DNA from: Syngnathus acus
Lineage: Eukaryota > Chordata > Actinopteri > Syngnathiformes > Syngnathidae
Direction: 5' to 3'
Length of the DNA: 64,000 bases
NCBI RefSeq assembly: GCF_901709675.1
Contig: NC_051106.1
Span: forward strand, 1,524,001-1,588,000
Under the pieces are notes generated by a model that saw only the letters and a list, made by a program, of their open reading frames with translations, was not told the DNA's origin and did no database searches. Position numbers and translations under genes: made by a program. Shown piece after piece: positions 35,758-46,790 of the stretch (its first letter is position 1; each line of letters opens with the position of its first letter).

Positions 35758-35765
35758 TCACATGA
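35758..35765 (-). promoter_or_regulatory. MITF/TFEB-type E-box (TCATGTGA) upstream of ap5s1
   Basis: The palindromic TCACATGA lies about 90 bases upstream of the ap5s1 start, the usual place for a core promoter element. It matches the M-box/CLEAR-like sequence bound by MiT factors, which drive lysosomal genes. This fits AP-5's late-endosome role but is inference from one short motif. Confidence 0.35.
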
Positions 35766-35768
35766 CGC

Positions 35769-36499
35769 AGTGACGAATTTGTTGCTTTATGTTGTTACGC
35801 CCACCAGAAGGCGCTCGCGGGTAATACATTCGAGTGACTGCGATCATTGATTGCATTGATTTTCTGTTGGAAAAAAAAAAGATTGTTAAAAACACCCTCA
35901 AATTAAATTAATTCGTTTATAGTCCCAATTCTTGAATGACCACAAGAGGATTTTACCTTTTTTAATTTAAAATGATAAATCGAAGAATAACAGTTAAGAC
36001 ATTATCAAAAATCAGATTAAAAAGTATTAAGATGAATAAAATAATATATATATACAAAAAATAATTACAATTCATAGAAAGAAACACTTCTAGCATCTCA
36101 ATGGTTTAATCCAAACTCAATCATCATTATAATCATCATCATGAAATAGGAAATACATGCATAATAGAATAAATAAAACTTCATAAAACGGAGTGAACAG
36201 TTCAAACATCTTGCTATGGTTTAAATTGCATCAATTTGCCCATGATACTAGGTCTCAATCATATTCATCATGACAACTTGGTTATATCTGTAAAACCTAC
36301 AAATAAAAAGGTTTGAATTATTCCATTGTATTGAAGTGATTCATTTGTTTTTGACATGAAACTGTCAATGAGTTGACCTTTGACCCATTGGGCATGGTGT
36401 GGGCCTGTGCAAGAAAACGTCTTGTGAGCTACTATCTCATTCACGTACAGAATGGTTGTGTGCATGCAGCTGCCATGCATGCAGCAGCCGTGCATACGC
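35769..36499. other. AT-rich intergenic spacer between ap5s1 and the candidate gene
   Basis: Apart from the CTCF-like motif near 35,801, the sequence is AT-rich and unique, with no exon signal. Confidence 0.4.
35801..35814 (+). promoter_or_regulatory. CTCF-like motif upstream of ap5s1
   Basis: CCACCAGAAGGCGC matches 13 of 14 positions of the CTCF core and points away from the site at 34,775. Confidence 0.4.
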
Positions 36500-36828
36500 T
36501 TAGCAGAGAGCGACTTTCCCTTTCCGTCCGCCGTGTGTTTGCTCAACCTCTTGATCCAGCCAACGGTCGTTGATGATGTGCGATCCCGTCTGTCGCTGTC
36601 CAAGTACAAATGAGCACAATATCCAACATGAGCATGAATCGTACAACAAAGAAAACTTACCTTCATCCACTTGCCAAGGAAGCTAAATTTCAAGACGTGA
36701 GCTCCGTTTCTTCGTTCTGGGGCTTTGGTTTGATAGATTCCAAATTTCAATACTTCAATACCCGTGCGTGTTGTTTTGAGAACCTCCCATTCCATTTTCT
36801 GTATGACATCGCTTGTGAAAGCGTGCAT
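36500..36828 (-). CDS. Unrecognised two-exon candidate gene (about 87 aa)
   Basis: No family is recognised. On the minus strand an ATG at 36,828 opens 56 codons (MHAFTSDVIQKMEWE ... FLGKWMK) ending exactly at a consensus donor (GAAG then GTAAGT, 36,661/36,660). A 65-base stretch ending in TTGGACAG separates it from 36,595, where the same phase continues for 31 codons (RQTGSHIINDRWLDQE ... KVALC) to a stop at 36,502-36,500. Without splicing the first frame also runs on to 36,268. The peptide is mixed polar and hydrophobic, with no signal peptide or membrane segment. A TGA lies upstream in frame, so either the start is as given or an upstream exon joins inside this frame. It sits between cdc25b and ap5s1, where human has no gene. 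It could be chance. Confidence 0.3.
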
Positions 36829-36852
36829 GTCGTTGACATCATTACGCGTCAC

Positions 36853-38220
36853 TCTTACACACAGGTTTTTTCAAAACAAACTCTTGAAACCGGCCAAGAC
36901 AAAAAGGATGGTACGAAATAAAAAAACAAAAGAATGAGCAAGCGTGTTTTATCCGCTAATTTTTAAATAAAAAATTATTCGCCCCATTTTTCATAAATCG
37001 TTAGCCAAGATACACAATATAATTAAATAATTCAAATGTATTAATTTATCTATTAGGTTTGATTTTAAATTCATGACATCGTGTTTATGAAAATTGTTTG
37101 GTTTGATTGTGTCACATTAATTTAACGGATTTTATGTTTTCAAAGCATCGAGTGAGTTTAAAAGTGGCGCCAGGAATCTGCCTCACGCTGCACGTGAGAA
37201 GGGCCAGTAGCAAGAGGCCCAGTTGTTCCACATACTAATAACAACCAGCCCCGGGCTCACATGTTGACTACACGTGACTTCCTGCTGAACTTTGGTCAGG
37301 ACACTCGTGTGGAATGTGTGTGCACGCATGTGTGTGTGCGCACGTGCCTTGGCAGAGGCCGCTCCCAAGGCCGCTTTGGGAGGGAGATTTGAATGTGAGG
37401 CCTGGTTACAAGCGTGCGCGCCAAAACAGAGACAAAAAGTCACACTGAGTCACGGACTACGAAGCGCAATTACTACAAACACTCCTCAGAGAAAAATGTT
37501 TGTGGTGTCGCCTCACAAGACTACAAAAGATCTTGTGTGAAAAGTCAACGACTTGGACATATGTGCTCCCAGAAAAAAAACGAATGCGACTTCAATTGGG
37601 TGGGGGTAGGGGTGAATTGAAATTCAGAGCTTTTTAGCATATGTCAGAATTTTTAGCTGACTTTAACTTAACTTGGTTTATTTTATCACAGAATGAAAAG
37701 CAGACCCTCCAGGGATGAAAGTCACACTGATCTTTATTGGGCGGCTCTCCTGAGAGCTGTGCGTCAAAACTGGCAGCGCCTGCCCGCTCAGCAAAAAAAC
37801 TCATATTTGGGCAACACCACACATGCAAATCACTCACGCTTTCTTTCACACTCCAAAGGTTTTTGTGGTCCTGCAGGACGGCAGCAATCTCACTGCATGT
37901 CTTTGGTGTCTTTGGCACCGCGAGAACAGGAAACTTTCCGTAAAAAGAGAATCATGACGATAGCCACAGAGGAAGATGTGCTTCACGTGGTCACCAGGGA
38001 ACTCAGTTTATAAAACCGCGGAAGCGGTGTGGAAAAGGGGGAAAAAAATAAAATAACGCACCTACTCCCACCTAGTAGGCAATTAAGTACTGAAACGATT
38101 TTAAAGTGAACATTGGCAGTGGTGGCAGGAGCCCGGCCGCCCCAAAGTGGTCAGAAAAGGCGGCACTGGAACAATGAGCTGCCTGATAAAAAGGGGGTAT
38201 GTATGGGCAGTAGGGAGCGC
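36853..38220. other. Spacer that includes the probable 3' UTR of cdc25b
   Basis: The minus-strand 3' UTR of cdc25b should run leftwards from 38,220. A possible AATAAA polyadenylation signal on the minus strand lies at about 37,731-37,736. Open frames in this stretch have no recognisable domain. Confidence 0.4.
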
Positions 38221-41200
38221 TCACAGCTTCTTGAGGCGACTGTACATGCCCCGCTTGCTACGCTCGCCGGCCCATGAGCGGCTCCTCAGGCGACAGTTCC
38301 TCAAATCCTCGCGGAAATCCTCGTCCATCATGGTGCGGTACGACTCGGGCTCGCATTGCATCTGTGCCGGGGAGAAACAGGATATTAACCAGTTTTAGGC
38401 ATGAAACGAATAATCGATTAATTGTGATCCCCTTAAAGCGCACACAGGTCCCAAAATGGCTAAACGGGCCTCATTTTTGCTCTTATAAGTTGGGCTTTGG
38501 TGCAATGCATCAGTGTACAATTATGGCAACCTTACATTCTTGGGTTGAACAACAAAAACAAAACGCTAGTGGAAAATGACCCCCAAGGGACACTTTTGCT
38601 AACAGTTAACTGTTTTATAATAATTTGTCCTTGCTAAACAAATATTTGCGGGGGCATTTTTTTTCTGTGAATGTCATCAGCTTGGTGTACCTGGAATAGG
38701 GGGAAGAACTCCTTGTAGCCCCCCTTGAGCACGTAGAGTTCGGGGTAATGGAGCTTAGGGTAGTCGTTCATTGAGCGGTCCCGCTCGCGCACATAGCGGC
38801 ACATACGCGGTCCGCGCTCCGACGAGAATTCGCAGTGGAACATCACGATGATGCGCTTGTCTGGGCACAAAGGCACCACTGGAGTCTGTAGCAGGAAGTC
38901 CTCCACCTCGTCCTCCAGGTAGAGATTCAGGGCACCCTGATGGTCACGTTCAATAAATAGATACATTTCAGTTACACAAGTGTGAGGAAAACTGGATCAA
39001 TCAATACAATAAATAGCATTCCTAAAATCTGTATTATTATATAATAAATCATTTTAATGCAATGAGCAAATAAATAACGTGTTAAATAATACTTTTAGTT
39101 GCTTTCATTTAGACGTTTCTCTAAGAATTAGTTTTTTAGAGTTAATGGAGCGTTTCATTATCTAAAAGTAACTTCACGTTTATTTTCTAAATTGCGGCAA
39201 TGCGCTCGCTCACCTTGATGTGTCCGCCATCATACTCGTATGGGTAACGGCAATCAATGATGATGATTCGGTCCACGAGGTAACTGAACTCTCCCTTCAT
39301 CGCCGCCACCACCTACACGGCACGCAACAAAACAGCTACATTTTATGACCTCCGCTACGCTTAGGACTCTTAACTTCACACGATCGTACCGTTTCTCCCG
39401 TGATGTATTTGAGGTCCTGATGTTTTCCGTGCACCGTTGGCAGCGCGTAGGGCTAAAACGGATCAAGGAGAAAAAGTTGCATCTTAAATTCATCAGCACG
39501 CAATCAAGTTTTTGACCCTGTTGAGTGGTGCTCACTTTGCTAAAGTCACCAATAAATTCCGCCGTGCCGTCGTCATTCCTGTCCAGAACTTTATCGATCT
39601 CCATGTGGCAGAAGGACTTGGATCGCGGCAGCAGTGGGCAAGTCTAAAGATGACAAAAAAAAAAAAAAAAAGCACAGTTACAATCAATCAAACAGGAGAT
39701 GGTGCCGTTTGGGCATTGTTGCCAAAATTGACCTTCTTGGGGGAATGGACATCCTCCGTGGTGACTTCGGATCTCGCCAGGCTGCGACGCCGCTTGACCT
39801 GAATGGGCGTGTTGTCGTCTCCGGGGCAGTCGGGACGCTTGGCGCAGGGGCGCGACACAGACGGACTAGGCATCGATGGCGAGCGGAAAAGGCTGCGAGG
39901 CCGACAGCGGATCACAGGCTGAAGAACAACAAGCACCGAGATCGAGTTGTCAAGTCACAAAAACATCTGAGACAGGCTGACATGGGCAAACCTACTTATC
40001 TCTTGCCTCAACAGGCTGCCACGGAAAATCAAAAGTCTGATTTAATTCAGACCCATCGTGTTGGCTAGTGTCTACTCACCGAGTCAGGTCCTAAGCTGTC
40101 GGCCACGAGGGGCGCTGTGAGCAAGTTGGTCATCCCTTGGGGCATGTCATTGCTGTTCTGTGAGAAGAAGAAAACATCAGCAAGCGCACCGACGATGCGT
40201 TACCTCGACGTTGGGTTTCATGAAGGGAAAACAGCGTTACCTCCATGTTGTCGTCCATCGCATCCATCGCATCCAGGAAACCGTCGTCATCATCGTTGAG
40301 TGACGTGAGGGTGGAACATCGAAGGAACAACGGGCTGTCGTCACTAAACGGCAGCTGTCGCGCAAAGGAAGGTGACACCTGCGAGAACACGCCGTTCAAA
40401 CTTTAGTGGGAGCACCAATAAAAGTAACCTGCAAACCTCCCGTTGAGTGCCGTCTTGTAAGTACCATGAGGGCCGGCGCCGAGTTGGGGCGCTGGGCCAA
40501 AGTGTCTTTCGGGGAGGCATTGCTGAGCGAGCGCAGTCGGGTGCGGGCCACGGGCTGGTTGGGCTTCTTGAACTCAAAGCACTCCTGAAGACAACCAACG
40601 TCCATCAAAACTTCAAACGCCCGCAGGCGCTATCGTCGCGGTTAGCAATTGATAGACGGACCTTGGGGATGTTCTCCTTGTTGTCCCGCGAAGATGATGA
40701 GGAGGCAGAGTCGACACACACGGGGTGCTGGCCAAAAACTCCGTAGCGGTTAGCATCTGGTTCGGATCCCTTCAAGGGCGGACTGAAGCAAAGGAGATGA
40801 AGCTGCAAAACACAAGGTGACGAGATGACAAGATGGCGGCGACATGATCGCAATTGAAACATGAAGCGCTCATGCAACTATTTTGCTGCCTAAATGGGCT
40901 AAGACAGAAAATCTAATCCTAAATGACAGACTTACATCTGTGGCCCACAAAATGAAAGTGACTTACCGGCAAGGAGTTGTTTCGCCTGATGGGCATTTTC
41001 CTGTGAGGGGAAAGAAAGCAGTTGAAGGCGTGAAAATGCAGTTGAAAGACAAAACAGGTTCACGATTGAAGAGCAAATTTGGGGAAAGCTGCCGACTTAC
41101 TCGTGCACTCGACTGGACTGTTGAATGGCCTTCTCGAACCTGGGCATGCACAAAAACAAGCAAGATTTCATTTTGATGACACTTTTGACTCGTGAACAAA

Positions 41201-42601
41201 GACTTGATGCTCATCAAAAGTTCAAGAGCCACTGTTTGGTGGCTCAGAAAACACACCTCTGTTGGAATCAAGTGAGGGACAGGCGACCGGCTGGGGAGCA
41301 CCTGTATGCTAAAGCGTGACTATAGAAGGGCCTCCTGAGCAGACGTGGGCTAATCCACCAGATGCCTGATGGCGAGGGCTCCTTTTGTTTGTCAAGGATG
41401 GGGGAGCGTGCCCCATTCAATGTACAAGCCACTGGCTTGGGGGTGGCCTCATTTCTAAAAGTTTCCGTCTCGCTCCTCCTCCACCTCCCATTGAAATAAA
41501 GTGTGCCACGGACTGGAGGGGCTGTGCTCAGCTATCACTAAACCCGCCGGCCCACTTTTGACCTCCTCACAAACCAACAGCTGGAAGGGTCTCTGCGACC
41601 AAATGCTCTTATGAAGGGAGCTGCCAGCTGGCAGGCCACCCAACATGAGGAAAATGACATCACCACAAAGGAACAAACCTGGCGTACCTTTTCACAGTCA
41701 GTCACCAAGTCGATCACACTTTGGCGATTTGGAGTTTAGCATCGCACATCTTTCTAAGGCACCCGCTTCTAAATTGGGGTTCTAATTCCTAAATAAGAGG
41801 AACAAAATGCTCAACTTCCTGTTCCGTCTATTTTTTTCCCCTGACTTTCCAATTGAGGTATTCAATAGACATTTCTCTTTTTGAACCAACAGTAGCCGAT
41901 CTAATCTGACGGATTAGAAACTGGTGGTCTCAACTGTTGAGGTGTTGGAGGGGTCATGGCGTTGGGGTGGAGGGCCGGTCAGGGACAAGAAGAGGGGGAA
42001 AGCTGATTGATTCAAACAGATGTTTTATACTTACGAGTTCTCCAGTTCCAGTGCATCGATGGGACTAGTGAGATCCATGCCGAGGCCTGGAGGACCAGAG
42101 TTAAACCATTCAGACAATAATAATAAAGATTTGATACCAATTGTGAACGTGATTAAACTACGCCACAACATTCAGAATAACACAGAAAAAGATTGATCAT
42201 TTGTTCAACGCTTCTCCGGAGCTCACCAGCATCGGAGGAGACATCCGAGGCGATGGAGCACACCTTTTCCAGGCGTGCATGCTTGCTCCTCTTCGGTGTA
42301 TCACATTGACTGTGCACAGCGCAGCAAAGAAGTCAGCAACGCGCCAAAGAGTCATTTCGACATTTCGGAACATAAATCAACTTAAAATTTACCTCCCGAG
42401 TCCCACCAATTTGTTCATGTCCAGTGCAAGATTGGTGACAGGCGAGTGAAGCGCGGGTGATGCCGGGGAGAAGAGATTCCTGCAGTGGGCCATTTTGTAG
42501 CTCACGTCCGGCGCAGGCAACGAAGAAACACCGGGGATGTCGTCAGGCCTGCTCCTCGCACTGGTCCCGACGGGACGAACACAGCCCAAAAATTCATCCA
42601 T
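38221..42601 (-). CDS. cdc25b: M-phase inducer phosphatase 2 (CDC25B)
   Basis: Dual-specificity phosphatase that removes inhibitory phosphates from CDK1 and CDK2 to start mitosis. Fifteen exons in phase: 42,393-42,601; 42,227-42,309; 42,035-42,086; 41,101-41,139; 40,967-41,000; 40,662-40,802; 40,465-40,584; 40,241-40,378; 40,080-40,157; 39,733-39,918; 39,536-39,643; 39,390-39,452; 39,214-39,312; 38,691-38,936; 38,221-38,361. The product is 578 aa (human about 580). A regulatory N-terminus has a KEN box (about 181-183), the 14-3-3 site RSPSMP (Ser about 313) and a KRRR nuclear signal (about 340). The catalytic domain has [14 protein letters not shown] and the active site HCEFSSER (Cys about 485), then a C-terminal tail [10 protein letters not shown]. 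Donors of exons 6, 7 and 10 (GTCCGT, GTACTT, GTCAAT) are weak, so those ends are less certain. Similarity to human CDC25B rather than A or C, and linkage to ap5s1, support the name. Confidence 0.95.
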
Positions 42602-42921
42602 GTTGTTTTTCTCTAATTAAGTCGACTCCTCGAGGTATCCGACGAAATGGTTTGGTTGTTTTTGGGGGGAAACTTTGTGTCGCCAATTAGCGAGGTGGCC
42701 CGAGGTGTACGCTAACCAAAGAGCTAAGCATTTAGCCTCCCGCGAAAAGTTACGGAAACATGTCCGAATAAGTTATGGTAGCTAATGGGTGGCAAAAGCA
42801 GCCCTTCCGAGATGCTAGAGAGGCATGGTTGTTGCGTGACAGAGCGCGGCTGCAGAGAATATTTCCGACCTGACAGCCTCGGCTTTCTGGGGAAGAAAGA
42901 CTGGCTGTACCCTTATTTACG

Positions 42922-42991
42922 TTCAAAATAGACGCCGCGGAGCGGCATTCCAACAGCCAATCGGCGTCGATGTTTCATCCATACGACCAAT
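42922..42991 (-). promoter_or_regulatory. cdc25b cell-cycle promoter: CDE/CHR element with two CCAAT boxes
   Basis: On the minus strand, two ATTGG (CCAAT) boxes at 42,991-42,987 and 42,961-42,957 are 30 bases apart. They are followed by GGCGT-CTAT-TTTGAA (42,936-42,922), a CDE-like half, a four-base spacer and a perfect CHR. The spacing is the same as in the classic human CDC25C CDE/CHR. This arrangement, bound by NF-Y and by DREAM/MuvB complexes, gives G2/M expression. It lies about 320 bases upstream of the start codon. The match is by eye; binding is inferred. Confidence 0.6.
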
Positions 42992-43020
42992 CAGAGAAGA
43001 GAGCGACATTCGTGACGAAA

Positions 43021-44984
43021 ACCTTTAAAAAAAACTGTAGTTTCCCTTTTAGCCCTCTGCTGTTGTCTTTTGTTTTCAATCTACTGTATACTTCTGCCAT
43101 TTTGACGACTCAAAGACAAAACAAAATGCAACATATTTGAGGAAAATTAAGATACCTAAACGTCTTTATAATCAGGATGCCAACCAATAATTTTTATGTG
43201 TCGAGTATAATTTAAAATTCAGTTGCAGGAAGTAAAAATCCGTGAATTACAAATTAGCTCCTCAACACAAAACACGATTAACATTTTTGCATGATGGGTC
43301 ACAAATTGAGGCTCAGTTATACTCTTAAAGTGTCTAACCACAAAGAAACAGACAAACGCTATGATGTAACAGGGATGATAAGATATTTAATAATAATAAG
43401 AATGAAACAATCAGAACTGTACGCATGAATATCATTTTCCAGCGTCATTGACATTTGATATGGACAAAAAGTGTGTTCAAATGAGAATCAAGTGTGAAAA
43501 TGCCTTGACGCCACAGTTGCATATTTCAATGTATCTCCAAGCTTGATGCTAACAAGCCTCCATTTTAGATTCAAACACAAAACAAATTCATCTCCCACTC
43601 GGCAGGCTTTGTCCACTTAAATGCATGCATTGCGTGACTGACTGAATGTACTGCATGCAAATGAGCTTTAATGAAGTTCCCCAGGACACGTACGAGCTCC
43701 CAGAGGCTCCACACCCCACCTCTGAAAGGACGGGACAAAAGGCCATCGAGGAAACTGGCGTGCCACGCACCCCCTCCTCGAATAAAAGCGCCTCCTAACA
43801 CATCCTCCTCCCCAGCACCCGCTCCTTGCGGCTCTTTCAGGCGCCGCATCAACATAATTATGATCCAAGGACATTTTGTGACCACCGCAGCCTTTAACTG
43901 TTCATTGTCAGGGATAGAGTACAGAGGAGCGATTTTGACATACGCGGAAATTCACCAACTAATGCAAAAACGTATATCACTTGTCCTGCTGCCTTTTTCT
44001 TATCTTCACACAAGACGGTGTTTTGGCAACAACAACATGCATGGGGTCCGTTTACACAGCTTATCTGGAAAAAGCCATTATTCGGCAGTACGGACCGATT
44101 CTGTGATCAGGAAAACGGATCTGTCTCAGTGGAAACCACAAAACTTGTTTTTTGTTAGCAGTTAGCCTAGCCAATTGTTCTGCAAAAGCCACCCCTTTAC
44201 ACATTTACTTTTTATGAATACATTTAATCTTGAGATAAATGTTAGTAACATGTTCAAAATGAGTTTTGACTCCAGAGGCCCCAAGAGTGTATGGAGCTAA
44301 TTGTTAATAGCATTAGCATTGTTCATCTCACCTCGACTGTCACTTTCATTGTAATTTTTTGCTCAATAAATACGTCAACATAAATAGTTGTTTAATCAGA
44401 AATTGAACCAATAAAAAATGAAAGCATTTTAAATACAAATAATTCACTGACATTAAATGTTATCCAGCTAATAAGTCTTCCTCTCCACCTTTGTGGTAGC
44501 TACGCTAATGCTGCATTAGCTTTGACATGAATCTCAACTTGCAGTTAATTCATGCGATGATACAAACGTGCAGAAATGATGTTTCCCTAATTGGGTTTTG
44601 TAACGCACAGCCTGTAATGTAAATGAACTAAAGTGAGTTGCGGGCGCAGTGGCTGCTCGGTGTTAATGACCTCTTTAAACTCGTGTCGATGCAAATGCCA
44701 ATGCTGCCGCGCGCACGCAGTTGTTATGGAAAGCTCAAGTGCCTTTTGCACCCTTGACACGTCTGTCACTTACCACCACTGACACACATACCTTCACAAA
44801 TGTGGGACATGAGAACGAAGTACAACAACTAAACTACACAGATATACGTACATGTCCTCTATGATGAAAACGGAAACGGTGTACGAGTAAGGGGATGCAA
44901 ATGTAAATGAAACCAAAAAGTCAGCAGCATTCAGTCTCGTTGCCATGACAACAACTGATGTGCAAAGGTGAAGAATGTGGAATG

Positions 44985-44985
<1 letters not shown>
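43021..44985. other. Gene-free stretch upstream of cdc25b
   Basis: No supported exon is seen. A block at 43,610-43,870 holds an octamer ATGCAAAT (43,655-43,662) in balanced-GC unique sequence. The 164-codon open frame over it shows no domain. Confidence 0.4.

Positions 44986-45019
<34 letters not shown>
44986..45019. repeat. 34-base poly-C run
   Basis: The run is uninterrupted C from 44,986 to 45,019. Shorter C runs lie at 45,103-45,114 and 45,186-45,193. Such runs can form i-motif or G-quadruplex structures and are prone to length errors in assembly. Confidence 0.95.
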
Positions 45020-46680
45020 ATCCATGGAGACGGTCGGTCACATGAATCCCTACCCCGACCACCACCCTGGTGTCCATGCAGACCATTGTTCCTCTTCTTT
45101 GCCCCCCCCCCCCCTTTAACACACCACCACTACCCAAAAGCGTCAAAGTGGACAGTCAAACCTCCAACCCAAGAGCCCAAGAACACCCCCCCCCCAACCT
45201 TCCACATACACAAGCACATACCTCCCGGGTCAGGGGAAGACACAAACATCTGTTCCTGGGAGAGGAGGAGGAGGACGGCAGATGGACACGGGTGGGTGAG
45301 GGATAAGAGGGGGACGGCTTGGAATTGTGGCGGACAAAAGCAACGAGGAGATGAAGACATGAGGAGAAAGAGCAAATAGTGGCATGGCGTGATCCTTCCT
45401 GACATGGAGGATGCCGTCTCCTTCAACAAATGGCTCAGAAATGTCCCCTGAAAATGTCATTTATGTTTAATTCAGAGATTCAGTAGTGAGACACATACCA
45501 CACTTGGAAAAAGAGCATTTCTGTTGAAATTAAACATCGACCATTTAAAAATATATACATTTTATTGTAGGTAATCAAACCCATGGTACATTTTTAAAGA
45601 GAATGGCATATTGTATGAATGTTTACATATAATGTGCAAAAATACTTCTGTTGCACGAGGAATCACTGTTGCAAAATGATTCCTCATGCAAGTTGACAAA
45701 ATGCTGACTGTGCGTGTGCGCATTCAGCACATTAACAAAGATAAGGCGGCTGCATGTGCATTGAAGATCAAGATCTTGATCTATGCAAAAACACCACATC
45801 ACCACACTGAAAGCTTGCATGTCAGAAGGCTCCAACCGACAAACGTGACGTCAACATTCTTTTGGCCCTTCTAAATTAGCCCAGAACTAAATTCAGGTAA
45901 TAAGGTGGTGGTCCAAACACACAATGCCACAAAGGTTCCATGAACGGGCATTGTTCGGTAAATAGTAAATGTACCTCACAAACAGGGTAGGCGCTCTCAA
46001 AATGTCTTGTGGGAAAGCCCCTGTGGTCAAAACAAGCCAGAAAGCATTGCGCCCTAAAGTTCTTGAAACTAATAATCATGGTAGCCGTGTCTTTTGTCAC
46101 TCATGGAAGAAGTGAACTAAATAAAATTCTGTACACTAACTCGACCTCCGGCCTAGCGTGTCCAAGGGTGACTGTTAATGTGTGTGCGTGTGTGTGTGGC
46201 TTTGCACGAGTGTTAAATATTTGACGTGGGGCGGTTGGCCGCCCATCTGCCAGCCGCCTCCCGCCTCACACAGAGGGAGTTATTCATCATTGATGAGGTC
46301 AGTGATTAAAAGTTAATCCATTCAACAGATATCAAAGGTAACCTTATCAAAATGAACTCCAGCAGATCACTCTCACATCAAGTGATTTTTGTCATTTAAA
46401 TGATGGGGATTAATTGGGTGTAACGCTGACCTTCAAAACGGCAATGGAACTTTATCTAACCCCGAATGTGGTACTTCAAGAATAGAACTAAAAAAATGGG
46501 GGAACACTTTACAACTTGTTTTGCTAGCTAACGACGACATGTTATCAAATGCGGAACTACAAAAATGCCTGGGAAGCCACGACCAACTCTTGTGAGGGCA
46601 GCTGTGAAGAGTACTGTACCGCCACCTACAGGCGAGGTCTCAGACTGCACGTTACTCTGGACGTACTTAGAAATACAAGT
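45020..46680. other. Gene-free stretch with a conserved-looking block at 46,190-46,440
   Basis: The block at 46,190-46,440 contains TTATTCATCATTGATGAGG, GTGATTAAAAGTTAATCC, GATATCAAAGGTAACCTTATC (TCF/LEF-like ATCAAAGG) and TGATGGGGATTAATTGGG. The rest is unremarkable. Confidence 0.4.
46190..46440. promoter_or_regulatory. Candidate conserved enhancer between cdc25b and noto
   Basis: Clustered homeodomain cores (GATTAAAAG, TTAATCC, GATTAATTGG) and a TCF/LEF-like ATCAAAGG lie in unique sequence about 9 kb upstream of noto and 15 kb upstream of the emx gene. Wnt and homeodomain inputs would suit either target. The assignment rests on composition only. Confidence 0.35.
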
Positions 46681-46790
46681 GCAGTCAAACCTCTACATAC
46701 GATTGCTTAAACATGCGAATTGTTCAACATACGATGTGAAATTTAATCAAATATTTGACTCACATCCGAAGTAATTCCCAAAATATGACG
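46681..46790. mobile_element. Half of a Tc1/mariner-like element
   Basis: CAGTCAAACCTCTACATACG is a Tigger-type terminus, followed by repeats of CATACGA. No matching right terminus was found. Confidence 0.4.

Noticed and set aside
36268-36852. Single 194-codon frame as an unspliced gene
   Set aside because: A consensus donor and an in-phase acceptor inside it give a shorter spliced product. The downstream part reads as repeated HGCCMHGSCMH from a GCATGCA-rich stretch and does not look like protein.
43671-44165. 164-codon plus-strand open frame upstream of cdc25b
   Set aside because: No recognisable motif, and the second half is AT-rich with non-coding codon use. Both strands are open in part of it.
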